From assembly GCA_030754395.1 (NCBI GenBank), contig JASMAJ010000007.1:304-13710 (forward strand): a DNA stretch of 13,407 bases, read 5' to 3'. Source of the DNA: Candidatus Thalassarchaeaceae archaeon. Lineage in GTDB: Archaea; Thermoplasmatota; Poseidoniia; Poseidoniales; Thalassarchaeaceae. Positions 1 to 6,800 of the stretch are shown one piece after another. The notes below the pieces were generated by a model. The model ran no database searches. It was not told the origin of the DNA and worked only from the letters and a program-made list of their open reading frames with translations. Both the position numbers and the translations under genes were made by a program. Each line of letters begins with the position of its first letter. Position 1 is the stretch's first letter.

Positions 1-1110
1 TGCTGTTAGACCGGTCTTTCCACCATCTTCAACACCAGCAGCGGACTCAATGTAAGTCGTTGTGGTGCTGGTTCCGAATGCGGCCCCAACGATTGTTGCA
101 GCTGCATCTGACATGAATGCTTCATCAGAGTTGTGTAGCTCGTCGTTTTCATCCACATATCCTGCCTGACGGCCCACAGAGTATAGTGTTCCTGCGGTGT
201 CGAATATATCGACGAATAGGAAAGCGACCATTACCATGAAGAAGTCTGCGTATGAGACTCCATCACCAAGATTGCCCATTCCCTTATCACCAAATGCTGC
301 TAGGAAAGATTCTTCTGGGAAATTAGCCACATCTAACAACCCATTTGCAGAGAATACGACCTCCGCATCATTCCAAGGAGTAACGTTGTAAGTATCTACA
401 ACTGGTTGATCTAGGGCACCTAGAACCCATGCAATAACACTAGTTCCAATTATACCATAAGCGATTGCTCCCTTCCATTGGCGTGCCATCATTGCAGATA
501 TTGCAATTAAACAAAGCATGGCCCAAACTTCTCCACTCTGGTGTGTGGCACCATCGAGTGCGTGTGTCAATTGTACTAGAGTTGCACCGTCGTCAACAAT
601 CCAACCCATTTCTCTGAGTCCGATTATTGCTAGGAACATTCCAATACCGGCGCCGGTGGCGATCTTCAAATCTGTCGGTATTGAGTTAATCATCGCTGTT
701 CTCGCGCCCACTTGTGGTAAAGATAGAATCAAGAATAAAATACCCTCAAGGAAAACAGCAAAAAGCGCTATTTCCCAACCAATTCCATTATCACCCAAGA
801 CAATCGTGAACGCAAAGTATGCATTCAAACCCATGCCTGGAGCTAAGGCGAACGGTAAGTTCGCCCACAGTCCCATGATGACGCAACCCACGAAGGCAGC
901 TACTGCCGTCGCGAACAACGCATCATCGAAGGGGATCCCTATAGGACCAGTGGTATCTGTTGCTGTGAAACCCAGTTCCAACATATCAGGATTGACGAAC
1001 AAAATGTACGCCATAGTGAGGAACGTGGTCAGTCCCGCCCTCAACTCTCCTTCAAAGGAACTACCCTTGTCTGTATATCCAAAGTAGTCATCTAATTGTT
1101 TTACTTCCAT
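1..1110 (-). CDS. Purine (adenine/guanine/hypoxanthine) permease, AzgA/NCS2 family, 3' end cut off
   Basis: This reads as an open frame of 370 codons from an ATG at 1110 down to base 1, with no stop, so the C-terminal part lies outside the window. It is a polytopic membrane protein that should import purine bases, probably by cation symport. Family signatures seen in order are TMAYILFVNP near residue 32, PGMGLNAYFAF near 90, FVDIFDTAGTL near 300, and a serine/threonine-rich SDAAATIVGAAFGTSTTTTY segment near 332, followed by ESAAGVEDGGKTGLTA. All are typical of the AzgA branch rather than of the UraA/xanthine branch. The start is supported by AGGTGA four bases upstream (1120 to 1115 on the minus strand). 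It follows the beta-CASP nuclease gene on the same strand after an 86-nt gap holding a palindrome. The exact base transported cannot be read from sequence. Confidence 0.92.
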   Translation of the reverse strand, partial: MEVKQLDDYFGYTDKGSSFEGELRAGLTTFLTMAYILFVNPDMLELGFTATDTTGPIGIPFDDALFATAVAAFVGCVIMGLWANLPFALAPGMGLNAYFAFTIVLGDNGIGWEIALFAVFLEGILFLILSLPQVGARTAMINSIPTDLKIATGAGIGMFLAIIGLREMGWIVDDGATLVQLTHALDGATHQSGEVWAMLCLIAISAMMARQWKGAIAYGIIGTSVIAWVLGALDQPVVDTYNVTPWNDAEVVFSANGLLDVANFPEESFLAAFGDKGMGNLGDGVSYADFFMVMVAFLFVDIFDTAGTLYSVGRQAGYVDENDELHNSDEAFMSDAAATIVGAAFGTSTTTTYIESAAGVEDGGKTGLTA

Positions 1111-1114
1111 TTTT

Positions 1115-1120
1115 TCACCT
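1115..1120 (-). promoter_or_regulatory. Ribosome binding site of the purine permease
   Basis: The minus strand reads AGGTGA followed by four A residues and the ATG. It matches the 16S 3' end complement. The same AGGTGA-N4-ATG layout appears before the genes at 2980 and 9585, which makes it a usable start marker in this genome. Confidence 0.75.
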
Positions 1121-1143
1121 GTCTTTCCAGTAACGCAACGCAT

Positions 1144-1157
1144 AGGCTACGTAGCCT
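1144..1157. promoter_or_regulatory. 14-nt perfect palindrome upstream of the purine permease (possible operator)
   Basis: AGGCTACGTAGCCT is its own reverse complement. It lies 34 nt upstream of the permease ATG, in the 86-nt gap after the nuclease gene. A loose AT-rich element (1175-1184) lies on its far side, so the palindrome could cover the transcription start. A neighbouring imperfect hairpin (arms 1154-1161 and 1167-1175, with a one-base bulge) shares its GGC bases, so the two structures cannot form together in the RNA. A role as operator or leader switch is inference. Confidence 0.4.
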
Positions 1158-1196
1158 CTGAACCACTCAGACGGCTTATGATAGATTCGTGGGAAA

Positions 1197-2510
1197 CTAA
1201 GATTTTGATAGGTTTAGTGTGTTCCCGTTCAGTGGAAGTATAGGTTTGGGATTTTGTTGGAATTCGGTGAATATTGCCTTTCTTGCTTCATCATCCCCAT
1301 GAAAGAAGAGGACTTGGTTGGGTTCGCATGCGTGTATGAAGGAGGTCATATCAGAATGACTTGCGTGATTTGATAATTGGAATTGATTAACATCCAAATC
1401 AATTTGAGTAACGTTTCCATATATTGGGATTTTCCCCTCATCTATGAGTTGGCGGCCACCTGATTTTTCAGCTTGATATCCTGTGAGTAATATTGCGTTG
1501 GAAAGATCGTGTCGCAATCTGTTGAGATACCATATAGCGGGGCCCCCATCTAACATTCCACTTGTAGTCACAATAACATCTGCATCTAGGGCTTTTTTCC
1601 TGTCTGATTTACTACGAACTTTGCGGGCCCATCGCCACACTTTTTCCAATTCTTCTGGATTACGGATGTGTTCTGGATTATTCAACCAATATTTTGTCAA
1701 ACGTGTGCCCATTCCATCATAATGGACATTTAGATGGGGGGCTTCCTTATGCAAGATTCGAAGAATATCTTGTCCTCTACCTGATGCAAAGGCTGGAATG
1801 AGTGCCACACCTCCTCTTGACACCACTTCTTTTACTCGCTCAACAAATCGGGCTTCCTCCTCAGCGCGAGGGGGGTGTTCTTTACCCCCATAAGTCGATT
1901 CCATACAAAGAATATCACACTTAACTGGTTGAGCCCCAATTACATTTGGGCTTTCTCTAGTATCTAAATCACCAGACCAAAGGAGTGTTAGTTCAGGTGT
2001 TTGAATCTCAATCATAACAGCACCCGGGATGTGGCCCGCTGGATGAAATCTTAATTTCCAAGCCTCAATTTCAAACCATTCACCAATATCATGACTCTGC
2101 CAGGCATCCAATGCTGCATCTAAATCTCGCATATCCCATGGGAGAGGATATCCTTCAATACTCGAAACTTTGTAGGTGTCTCTCCACATTATTTCACTGA
2201 CTGCTTCAGTTAGTGTGGTTCCATGAAGAGTTGCCCTGTGGTTACCAACAACCCAAGGCGCCATTCCAATATGATCTATATGAGAATGTGTGATGATTAC
2301 ATGATCTACTGCAGGACTTTCTTTTGGATATCTAGGGGGTTTAGTTGGAGCTAATCCATAATCGATTAAAATTCGTGTTCCTGTTTTGTCTTCAAGAATA
2401 CAACCTACATTCCCTACTTCTTCCGCACCACCAAGAAAATGAATTCGAATTCCTTCCTTTACTTCTTCTTCAGGATAGCCTGAAGTTCGTCCGGGGGTGT
2501 AAAGGACCAT
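1197..2510 (-). CDS. Beta-CASP metallo-beta-lactamase ribonuclease (archaeal CPSF-like, aCPSF2 type)
   Basis: This 437-aa cytoplasmic protein is predicted to be a zinc-dependent ribonuclease acting in RNA 3'-end processing or 5'-3' decay. Metal-binding motifs are seen in order: THSHIDH (H75, H77, D79, H80), PAGH with H160, and WSGDLD with D181. The beta-CASP cap follows, with ESTYG (E204), a segment PAFASGRGQDIL near 239, TTSGMLDGGPA near 315, and the C-terminal NHASHSD (H382, H385) plus FFHGD (H404). No KH domains precede the nuclease, so it resembles the shorter aCPSF2 group and not aCPSF1, which has two KH domains. The start is an ATG at 2510. It is divergent from the ferredoxin gene across a 260-nt AT-rich gap. 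The family call is firm; the natural RNA substrate is unknown. Confidence 0.93.
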   Translation of the reverse strand: MVLYTPGRTSGYPEEEVKEGIRIHFLGGAEEVGNVGCILEDKTGTRILIDYGLAPTKPPRYPKESPAVDHVIITHSHIDHIGMAPWVVGNHRATLHGTTLTEAVSEIMWRDTYKVSSIEGYPLPWDMRDLDAALDAWQSHDIGEWFEIEAWKLRFHPAGHIPGAVMIEIQTPELTLLWSGDLDTRESPNVIGAQPVKCDILCMESTYGGKEHPPRAEEEARFVERVKEVVSRGGVALIPAFASGRGQDILRILHKEAPHLNVHYDGMGTRLTKYWLNNPEHIRNPEELEKVWRWARKVRSKSDRKKALDADVIVTTSGMLDGGPAIWYLNRLRHDLSNAILLTGYQAEKSGGRQLIDEGKIPIYGNVTQIDLDVNQFQLSNHASHSDMTSFIHACEPNQVLFFHGDDEARKAIFTEFQQNPKPILPLNGNTLNLSKS

Positions 2511-2579
2511 GATTGTCCGAGATGCATCTCCCTCATCAGATAACCGGATGAAGAGAGGAACCCCCTAATTTCTAATGGA

Positions 2580-2592
2580 AATGTTGAACATT
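2580..2592. promoter_or_regulatory. Dyad in the divergent promoter region between nuclease and ferredoxin genes
   Basis: AATGTTGAACATT has six-base perfect arms around a single G. It lies in the 260-nt AT-rich gap between two divergent genes. A second inverted repeat, CAATAG at 2604-2609 and CTATTG at 2624-2629, follows with a 14-nt spacer. I see no ORF or RNA gene in this gap. Function as a regulator site is only a possibility. Confidence 0.3.
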
Positions 2593-2704
2593 GAAATTGA
2601 TTCCAATAGAAATGACACAATACCTATTGACTTTAGATGATATAGGACGATTGAATATCGAAAATTAAAGCAGAATTTACGTTAATATCAAATTATGTCA
2701 CTCC

Positions 2705-2712
2705 AAATATAA
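2705..2712 (+). promoter_or_regulatory. Possible TATA box of the ferredoxin operon
   Basis: AAATATAA lies about 60 nt before the ferredoxin ATG, which would give a leader of roughly 35 nt. That leader could fold through GAAGGGG (2726-2732) and CCCCTTC (2756-2762), seven base pairs with a 23-nt loop. No clear ribosome binding site precedes the ATG. Confidence 0.4.
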
Positions 2713-2770
2713 TTCCAGTAGAAACGAAGGGGAGGGGGTATTTTGAGAAGACAAACCCCTTCCTATCAAC

Positions 2771-2983
2771 ATGGCAAGACGGGGGGGGGAGATTCTCCAA
2801 TTAGATTCCTCTCGTTGTTTTGGTTGTGCAGCATGTGTTTCTTTATGTCCAATTGATGTATTAGAACTCGAAGATCTATTAATCACCATTGATGAACCCA
2901 CATGCACACATTGTCAACTTTGTATTCCTGCATGCCCCGTATCAGCTCTGTTTTTTGAAAAAATAGGAAAGGTGACACAATGA
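2771..2983 (+). CDS. Small 2[4Fe-4S] ferredoxin
   Basis: This 70-aa protein carries two classic four-cysteine motifs followed by proline: C16-x2-C19-x2-C22-x3-C26-P and C45-x2-C48-x2-C51-x3-C55-P. It should hold two [4Fe-4S] clusters and carry electrons in the cytoplasm. Length and layout match bacterial/archaeal clostridial-type ferredoxins. The first codons run through a tract of nine G bases (2781-2789) encoding Arg-Gly-Gly, a place where slippage or sequencing error would alter the frame. It overlaps the next gene by ATGA, implying translational coupling with the flavoprotein-like protein. GGGP synthase follows in the same direction. In some archaea a ferredoxin gene lies beside geranylgeranyl reductase and supplies it with electrons, so a link to lipid reduction is possible, but this is inference. 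Confidence 0.93.
   Translation: MARRGGEILQLDSSRCFGCAACVSLCPIDVLELEDLLITIDEPTCTHCQLCIPACPVSALFFEKIGKVTQ
2970..2975 (+). promoter_or_regulatory. Ribosome binding site for the gene at 2980
   Basis: AGGTGA, four bases before the ATG at 2980, lies inside the end of the ferredoxin gene. It supports that start and shows that the overlapping gene is really translated. Confidence 0.7.
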
Positions 2984-3612
2984 CTAGAATTCTAATTCAT
3001 GGAACGGAATTAATATCATTAATTTGCGCCCATTCTCTTTTAGATTCAATAAAAAATGTAGAAATACACTTAGTAGATTCTAAAGCAGAAGTCGGATTAT
3101 TAGAAGAGGGTCCGGGATTAATTTCTGCAAACAATTTACCAATATTACCTAATGAATGGATAGGTTCTTTGAAATCCCAACAACCAAGAGATGAATCTAC
3201 AGCGATCCGCCGTTCTTGGTTTGAAAAAGCATGTGCAACTAAATTAGCAAGTAGAGGTGTGTTTTTCCATCTTCGTAGTAAAACAAACAAAATAAATAAA
3301 TCCACAATAAAATTTGAGGGTGCAGGCCTTCTTTCTGGCAAATCATTAGAATTTGATATTATAATTAATCAAATCACCCCTCCATCTAATTCTATAAACT
3401 GGAGTGGAGGGACTCATTCTTCTTCCACAATAACATCTCCAATTTCAGGCATAAGGCCTGATGGATTAGTAGAGGAATGGTGGGGTGGGGTACCCCCAAA
3501 TCGAACCGATTGGCTTCAACGCATGGAATGGAAAGGAGTCAACCCTCGAACTTCTATAATTGATGATATCGAAACAGGTAAGCGACTTGCTAGGAACGCG
3601 ATATCTCTATGA
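2980..3612 (+). CDS. Small protein resembling a degenerate FAD/NAD(P)-binding oxidoreductase
   Basis: I do not recognise a named family for this 210-aa protein. Its N-terminus has the pattern of a Rossmann beta-alpha-beta unit: a hydrophobic strand ILIHG, a helix rich in Ala/Leu, and a strand ending in an acidic residue (HLVDSKAEVG, about residues 29-38), as in glutathione-reductase-type flavoproteins. The usual GxGxxG is missing; the loop reads HGTELIS. Later stretches (RGVFFHLRSK near 92, FDIIINQITPP near 124, IDDIETGKRLA near 194) recall the order of segments in such flavoproteins. At half the usual 400 residues it may be a shrunken, non-catalytic partner. It overlaps the ferredoxin stop by ATGA and has a good ribosome binding site, so the two products probably work together. 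GGGP synthase follows 43 nt later. Confidence 0.6.
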   Translation: MTRILIHGTELISLICAHSLLDSIKNVEIHLVDSKAEVGLLEEGPGLISANNLPILPNEWIGSLKSQQPRDESTAIRRSWFEKACATKLASRGVFFHLRSKTNKINKSTIKFEGAGLLSGKSLEFDIIINQITPPSNSINWSGGTHSSSTITSPISGIRPDGLVEEWWGGVPPNRTDWLQRMEWKGVNPRTSIIDDIETGKRLARNAISL

Positions 3613-3655
3613 TTATCGCTGAAACACTTAGACGCCTAATCCAACACGCATCACT

Positions 3656-4468
3656 ATGACAAGGGCCCCTGGTCCCACCCTACAACATCTATTCAGTAAA
3701 GAGAAGAGCACGCGTCATGCCATACTCATCGACCCCGCAGATCAGACACCAGAGATGGCTGCAAAACGCTGCGTTGCGGCTGTATCTGCCGGTTCTCAAA
3801 TGATTCTAGTGGGGGGCTCTACAGGCACAGATATGTCTAATGTACATAACACAGTTGTAGCAATAAAAGAAGCTCTTGAATTAATTTCATGGGCGGCTAC
3901 ACAAAATTCAGAGTTAAATGAAGAAGAATGGACAATTCCTATTGTATTATTCCCTCAAGGTTCGGCCGCCCTTTCACCCGCTGCAGACGCAATAACATTC
4001 ATGATGCTAATGAATAGCACAGACCCGGAATTCCTTATTGGTGAACAAGTCAGGGGGGCCCCTTTCATCAAAAAAGCAGGTATCGAATCTCTTCCTATGG
4101 GGTATGTAGTATGTGCACCAGGTGGCCGAGTAGGGCAAGTCGGTGCAGCGAATCTTATTCAAGAAGACCAATTAGATCTAGCCGCTGCATATGCGATTGC
4201 TGCCGAATCTTATGGTTTCGAATTACTTTACTTAGAAGCAGGAAGTGGTGCACATACTCCTGTTAATCCCAACTTGATTACGGCTGCTAGAGAAGCGTGC
4301 AACCTCGTACTGATCGTCGGAGGGGGGATTAGAGATGGAGCAACTGCTAGACTAGCAGCTCAAGCAGGCGCCGATTGGATTGTAACTGGAAATCTAACCG
4401 AATCATATGATGATGTGGATGAATTACAACAAGTGCTTACTAAATTCATTAATGAAATGAATTCATGA
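3656..4468 (+). CDS. Geranylgeranylglyceryl phosphate synthase, group II type
   Basis: This 270-aa TIM-barrel enzyme should join geranylgeranyl diphosphate to sn-glycerol-1-phosphate, the first committed step of archaeal ether-lipid synthesis, at the cytoplasmic face of the membrane. Motifs visible are the magnesium-site strand LIDPAD with D26, VGGSTGTD near 52, VLFPQG near 97, YLEAGSGA at 192-199, VGGGIR at 221-226, and the phosphate-binding AGADWIVTGN near 237-246. YLEAGSGA is the form I associate with group II enzymes, where group I has a YxEYSG form. Length is normal. The ATG at 3656 has no obvious ribosome binding site. It lies downstream of the ferredoxin pair and ends 8 bases from the convergent coiled-coil gene. 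The family call is strong; bacterial heptaprenylglyceryl synthase (PcrB) is the only near alternative. Confidence 0.92.
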   Translation: MTRAPGPTLQHLFSKEKSTRHAILIDPADQTPEMAAKRCVAAVSAGSQMILVGGSTGTDMSNVHNTVVAIKEALELISWAATQNSELNEEEWTIPIVLFPQGSAALSPAADAITFMMLMNSTDPEFLIGEQVRGAPFIKKAGIESLPMGYVVCAPGGRVGQVGAANLIQEDQLDLAAAYAIAAESYGFELLYLEAGSGAHTPVNPNLITAAREACNLVLIVGGGIRDGATARLAAQAGADWIVTGNLTESYDDVDELQQVLTKFINEMNS

Positions 4469-4476
4469 ACTTATAT

Positions 4477-4956
4477 TTATGAGTTAGAATCTTTCAAAGC
4501 GGCCAAGAGTTGGTCAATTTTTGTTTCCATATCTAATATCAATAACATCTGCTCTTCTTCCTGTTTAAGTAAACGAGCATTTTCTCGTTGTAATTCTTCC
4601 ACTCTATCCGAACCAACGATATCTTCCATCTCTTTTCTTCGTAATCGCTCGTTTGAAAGCATCACTTCCAATTGCTTCCTCCTAGCATCTGCGACCCGAA
4701 ACCGCTCTCCCAATTCTGCAAAATCACCTCTCCCACCACTTCTATTTCTGATCTCTCCCAATTCAGAATCAAGAGCCCGAGCCCGTTGTCTTGCCATTGC
4801 AAGCTCTCTTTCCATTTCTCCTAATTCATCCCACATTGCCATAACTTCAGCAACTAAACGCTCTTGTGAAAATGTCGTAAGGTGTTCGGCTAACTCATCC
4901 CGACTCATTGGCACAGGGTCTTCCCGTTCACCCTGGTCAACATTCTGAGCACTCAC
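4477..4956 (-). CDS. Coiled-coil protein of unknown function
   Basis: I do not recognise this 159-aa protein. It is highly charged and helical, with long stretches of heptad-like Leu/Met/Ile spacing from about residue 35 to the end, broken near residues 70-80 by a glycine-rich SGGRGD turn. Two coiled-coil arms joined by a turn are therefore likely. There is no signal peptide or membrane segment. The first codon is a GTG at 4956; an ATG at 4908 (residue 17, MSRDELAEHL) is a reasonable alternative and sits right before the predicted helix. It is convergent with GGGP synthase and divergent from the ribosomal protein gene, with about 157 nt of shared upstream region. It is probably a structural or adaptor protein; no catalytic motif is visible. 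Confidence 0.72.
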   Translation of the reverse strand: MSAQNVDQGEREDPVPMSRDELAEHLTTFSQERLVAEVMAMWDELGEMERELAMARQRARALDSELGEIRNRSGGRGDFAELGERFRVADARRKQLEVMLSNERLRRKEMEDIVGSDRVEELQRENARLLKQEEEQMLLILDMETKIDQLLAALKDSNS

Positions 4957-5083
4957 ACCAATCGTTGAGAATTATCACCATTCCATTCTTGAACCTTGAG
5001 GGTAGACCCAAGCCCAACACCCAATTAATCAACAAAACTAACATTTCCATCAGAGAAAACCCGACAAAAACTCACTCGTCGTG

Positions 5084-5090
5084 TTTATAT
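5084..5090 (+). promoter_or_regulatory. TATA box of the L18Ae gene (leaderless transcript likely)
   Basis: TTTATAT is centred about 27 nt before the ATG at 5114. That spacing puts transcription start at or next to the start codon, so the mRNA is probably leaderless. There is no ribosome binding site in the short space before the ATG. This also argues against the longer reading that begins at 5081. Confidence 0.7.
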
Positions 5091-5113
5091 CGAGACCTCG
5101 GGTCGGCCGCGCC

Positions 5114-5377
5114 ATGAAGGCTTACAGAGCAACCGGGTCATTCCGTAATGGAAGAACCGACCAGAACTTCACCTACGATGTTGTAGCAATAGATGTAGCC
5201 GATGCTGAACATCGGGTATACTCGAATTTTGGTAGCCGCCATAATGCAGCCCGACGCTTCATCCACATCACTTCCTTAGATGAGATCCAACCAACACAAT
5301 CAAGTGAGCCACGAGTGATTGCACATTTCCGAGACACCCATGACTTCTCAGCACCCCCCTCCTCTGAAGAAGAATAA
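5114..5377 (+). CDS. rpl18a: 50S ribosomal protein L18Ae (LX)
   Basis: This 87-aa protein matches the archaeal L18Ae/LX family: the N-terminal MKAYRATGSFRNG strand, FTYDVVAIDVADAEHRVYSNFGS in the middle, and RRFIHITSLDEI near residues 54-65, followed by a short acidic tail. It is part of the large ribosomal subunit and is found only in archaea and eukaryotes. The ATG at 5114 is chosen because the family begins MKxYR and because of the well-placed TATA box; a longer frame from 5081 would add eleven residues but would start inside the promoter. In many archaea it is followed directly by prefoldin alpha and FtsY. Here those genes lie 3.6 kb further on, beyond a sulfation cluster. Confidence 0.93.
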   Translation: MKAYRATGSFRNGRTDQNFTYDVVAIDVADAEHRVYSNFGSRHNAARRFIHITSLDEIQPTQSSEPRVIAHFRDTHDFSAPPSSEEE

Positions 5378-5430
5378 TCAGAACCTCACTAATTCACGAC
5401 GCGAATGCGTAATGGTGAAAGGAGAAGAGG

Positions 5431-5436
5431 GGGAGG
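5431..5436 (+). promoter_or_regulatory. Ribosome binding site deciding the start at 5444
   Basis: GGGAGG lies seven bases before an in-frame ATG at 5444. The upstream ATG at 5405 has nothing comparable, so the shorter product is preferred. Confidence 0.6.
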
Positions 5437-5443
5437 AAATAAC

Positions 5444-5998
5444 ATGGTCAAGAAGGCAGTCATGCGTCAGTACTGGCGCATTCAGCAAAGCCAGACACTC
5501 ATTTCAATGGGATTCTGGGTTACTACATTAACACTATTAGTGTGGCCATTAGTAAACTGGCGCTTCAAAGAAATAGATGACGTAATGGGAATATCTCCAA
5601 CTTATTTTGGGTTGATTGGGATAGGGACTACAATACTAATGTTCGTTCTTCTAATTGGTTGGTTATACGATGTATTATTCGGCCTATGGCGTGAACATCT
5701 AACAGTCGTTCAAGAACGCAATCCATTCACTACCTACAAACTAAACGCTCCATTCGGGATGATACTTTCTCAAACAAACACAATCTTGAGGAAAATGGCT
5801 GAAGATGATGAAGATATAATCCGCCATTGTGATTTTATAGATAGATGGTTAGAATGGAATTCCGAGCAAGAAATTTGGGCGCGTTCACTATCCTCTTGGA
5901 AGAATATAGTAGGCGACGAAGATCCATTCCTCCAACACCTATCAGAAGAGGGTCGAGCCAAACTAAATGCTGCAGTTGAAGAATTGCAGGAATTCTAA
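5444..5998 (+). CDS. Two-helix membrane protein of unknown function
   Basis: I do not recognise this protein, which has 184 aa from the ATG at 5444 or 197 aa from the ATG at 5405. Near its N-terminus are two hydrophobic helices, FWVTTLTLLVWPLV and a longer one around LIGIGTTILMFVLLIGW, separated by a short loop with charged residues. About 110 soluble residues follow, rich in Asp, Glu, Trp and Arg, and probably cytoplasmic. No enzyme motif is visible. It lies between L18Ae and the CysQ gene, whose longest reading overlaps its end by 32 bases, so these genes are probably co-transcribed. It could be a lineage-specific membrane protein unrelated to sulfation; nothing in the sequence decides this. 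Confidence 0.75.
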   Translation: MVKKAVMRQYWRIQQSQTLISMGFWVTTLTLLVWPLVNWRFKEIDDVMGISPTYFGLIGIGTTILMFVLLIGWLYDVLFGLWREHLTVVQERNPFTTYKLNAPFGMILSQTNTILRKMAEDDEDIIRHCDFIDRWLEWNSEQEIWARSLSSWKNIVGDEDPFLQHLSEEGRAKLNAAVEELQEF

Positions 5999-6800
5999 TC
6001 GGGGGATATGCCTGAATCCTGAGGTTATTGTTCAAATCGCCATAGATGCCGGTGAGGCAATCATGGAGATTTACGATGCTGCGGAAGTGATCGAAGTCAC
6101 ACAGAAGGGCGACGATTCCCCACTAACTAAGGCTGATTTGGCAGCACATGATGTCATTGTTGCAGGCTTGCAGGCAATTGATTCAACACCGATCGTATCT
6201 GAGGAAGGGCTAGTTGGCGACCCACAGTCGAGCAAGACCTGCTGGCTAGTCGACCCACTAGATGGAACAAAGCAATTCATCCAAAGAAATGGTATGTTTA
6301 CAGTCAATATCGCGCTGATGCGCAGAGATGGTGCGCGATGGATACCACTCTTCGGTGTGGTTCATGCCCCGGCCACAGATACGACTTGGCTAGGGGGGGC
6401 CTTACGTGCCTCCGAACGAAGAGGCCGAGACGGGACTGGTCCGATGAAGGTACGAGTTAGTGACGGAATGGTAAAATTGGTCGCCAGCAGCTCGCACCGC
6501 GATGAGAGGGACGAATCTTTCGCGGCCGCTGTCGGTGAGCACGAACTGATTCGAATGGGCTCTTCCCTCAAGGCCTGTGTTGTTGCCGAGGGAAGCGCAG
6601 ATCTCTATCCAAGATTCGGCCCAACCTCTTGTTGGGATATCGCCGCCGCTCATGCAGTGGTTTCTGGGGCCGGCGGGATTGTTGTTGGCCCAGACGGCAC
6701 AACTCTCGATTATGACTTGGTTGGGAACGTGCTGAATCCGTATTTTCTAGTTGCAGCGGATAGCCGTTGGAATGAGCAATGGATAGCTCATCAAGGCTGA
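5967..6800 (+). CDS. cysQ: 3'(2'),5'-bisphosphate nucleotidase, CysQ-like (PAP phosphatase)
   Basis: This inositol-monophosphatase-fold enzyme should hydrolyse 3'-phosphoadenosine 5'-phosphate (PAP), the product left by sulfotransferases, to AMP. Magnesium-site motifs are VSEE (E79, E80), DPLDGTKQFI (D96, D99), and CWDIAAAHA (D224). The CysQ-type stretches NGMFTVNIALM, GSSLKACVVAEG and ADLYPRFGP point to CysQ and not to a true inositol phosphatase. The start is uncertain: family similarity begins at NPEVIVQ (residue 17), while the only in-frame ATG (5967) lies 15 codons earlier inside the upstream gene. A CTG at 6012 after GGGGG, or a one-base error joining an ATG at 6008, could be the true start. 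Its last 10 bases overlap the convergent sulfotransferase gene, whose by-product it would remove. Confidence 0.92.
   Translation: MLQLKNCRNSNRGICLNPEVIVQIAIDAGEAIMEIYDAAEVIEVTQKGDDSPLTKADLAAHDVIVAGLQAIDSTPIVSEEGLVGDPQSSKTCWLVDPLDGTKQFIQRNGMFTVNIALMRRDGARWIPLFGVVHAPATDTTWLGGALRASERRGRDGTGPMKVRVSDGMVKLVASSSHRDERDESFAAAVGEHELIRMGSSLKACVVAEGSADLYPRFGPTSCWDIAAAHAVVSGAGGIVVGPDGTTLDYDLVGNVLNPYFLVAADSRWNEQWIAHQG

Noticed and set aside
197..1087. Plus-strand frames at 197-391 and 518-1087
   Set aside because: They lie opposite the AzgA-type permease, whose motifs are unmistakable on the minus strand. Their products are Ser/Pro/Ile-rich with no family resemblance, as expected for antisense frames.
2511..2770. 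Possible tRNA or small RNA in the AT-rich intergenic gap
   Set aside because: No cloverleaf, T-loop sequence or strong stem was found; only short dyads. It is better read as a divergent promoter region.
2997..3341. Minus-strand 114-aa frame
   Set aside because: It is antisense to the flavoprotein-like gene, which has a ribosome binding site and ATGA coupling. No motif is visible.
5081..5113. Longer N-terminus for L18Ae
   Set aside because: It would start inside the TTTATAT promoter box, and the family begins at MKxYR, which is the ATG at 5114.
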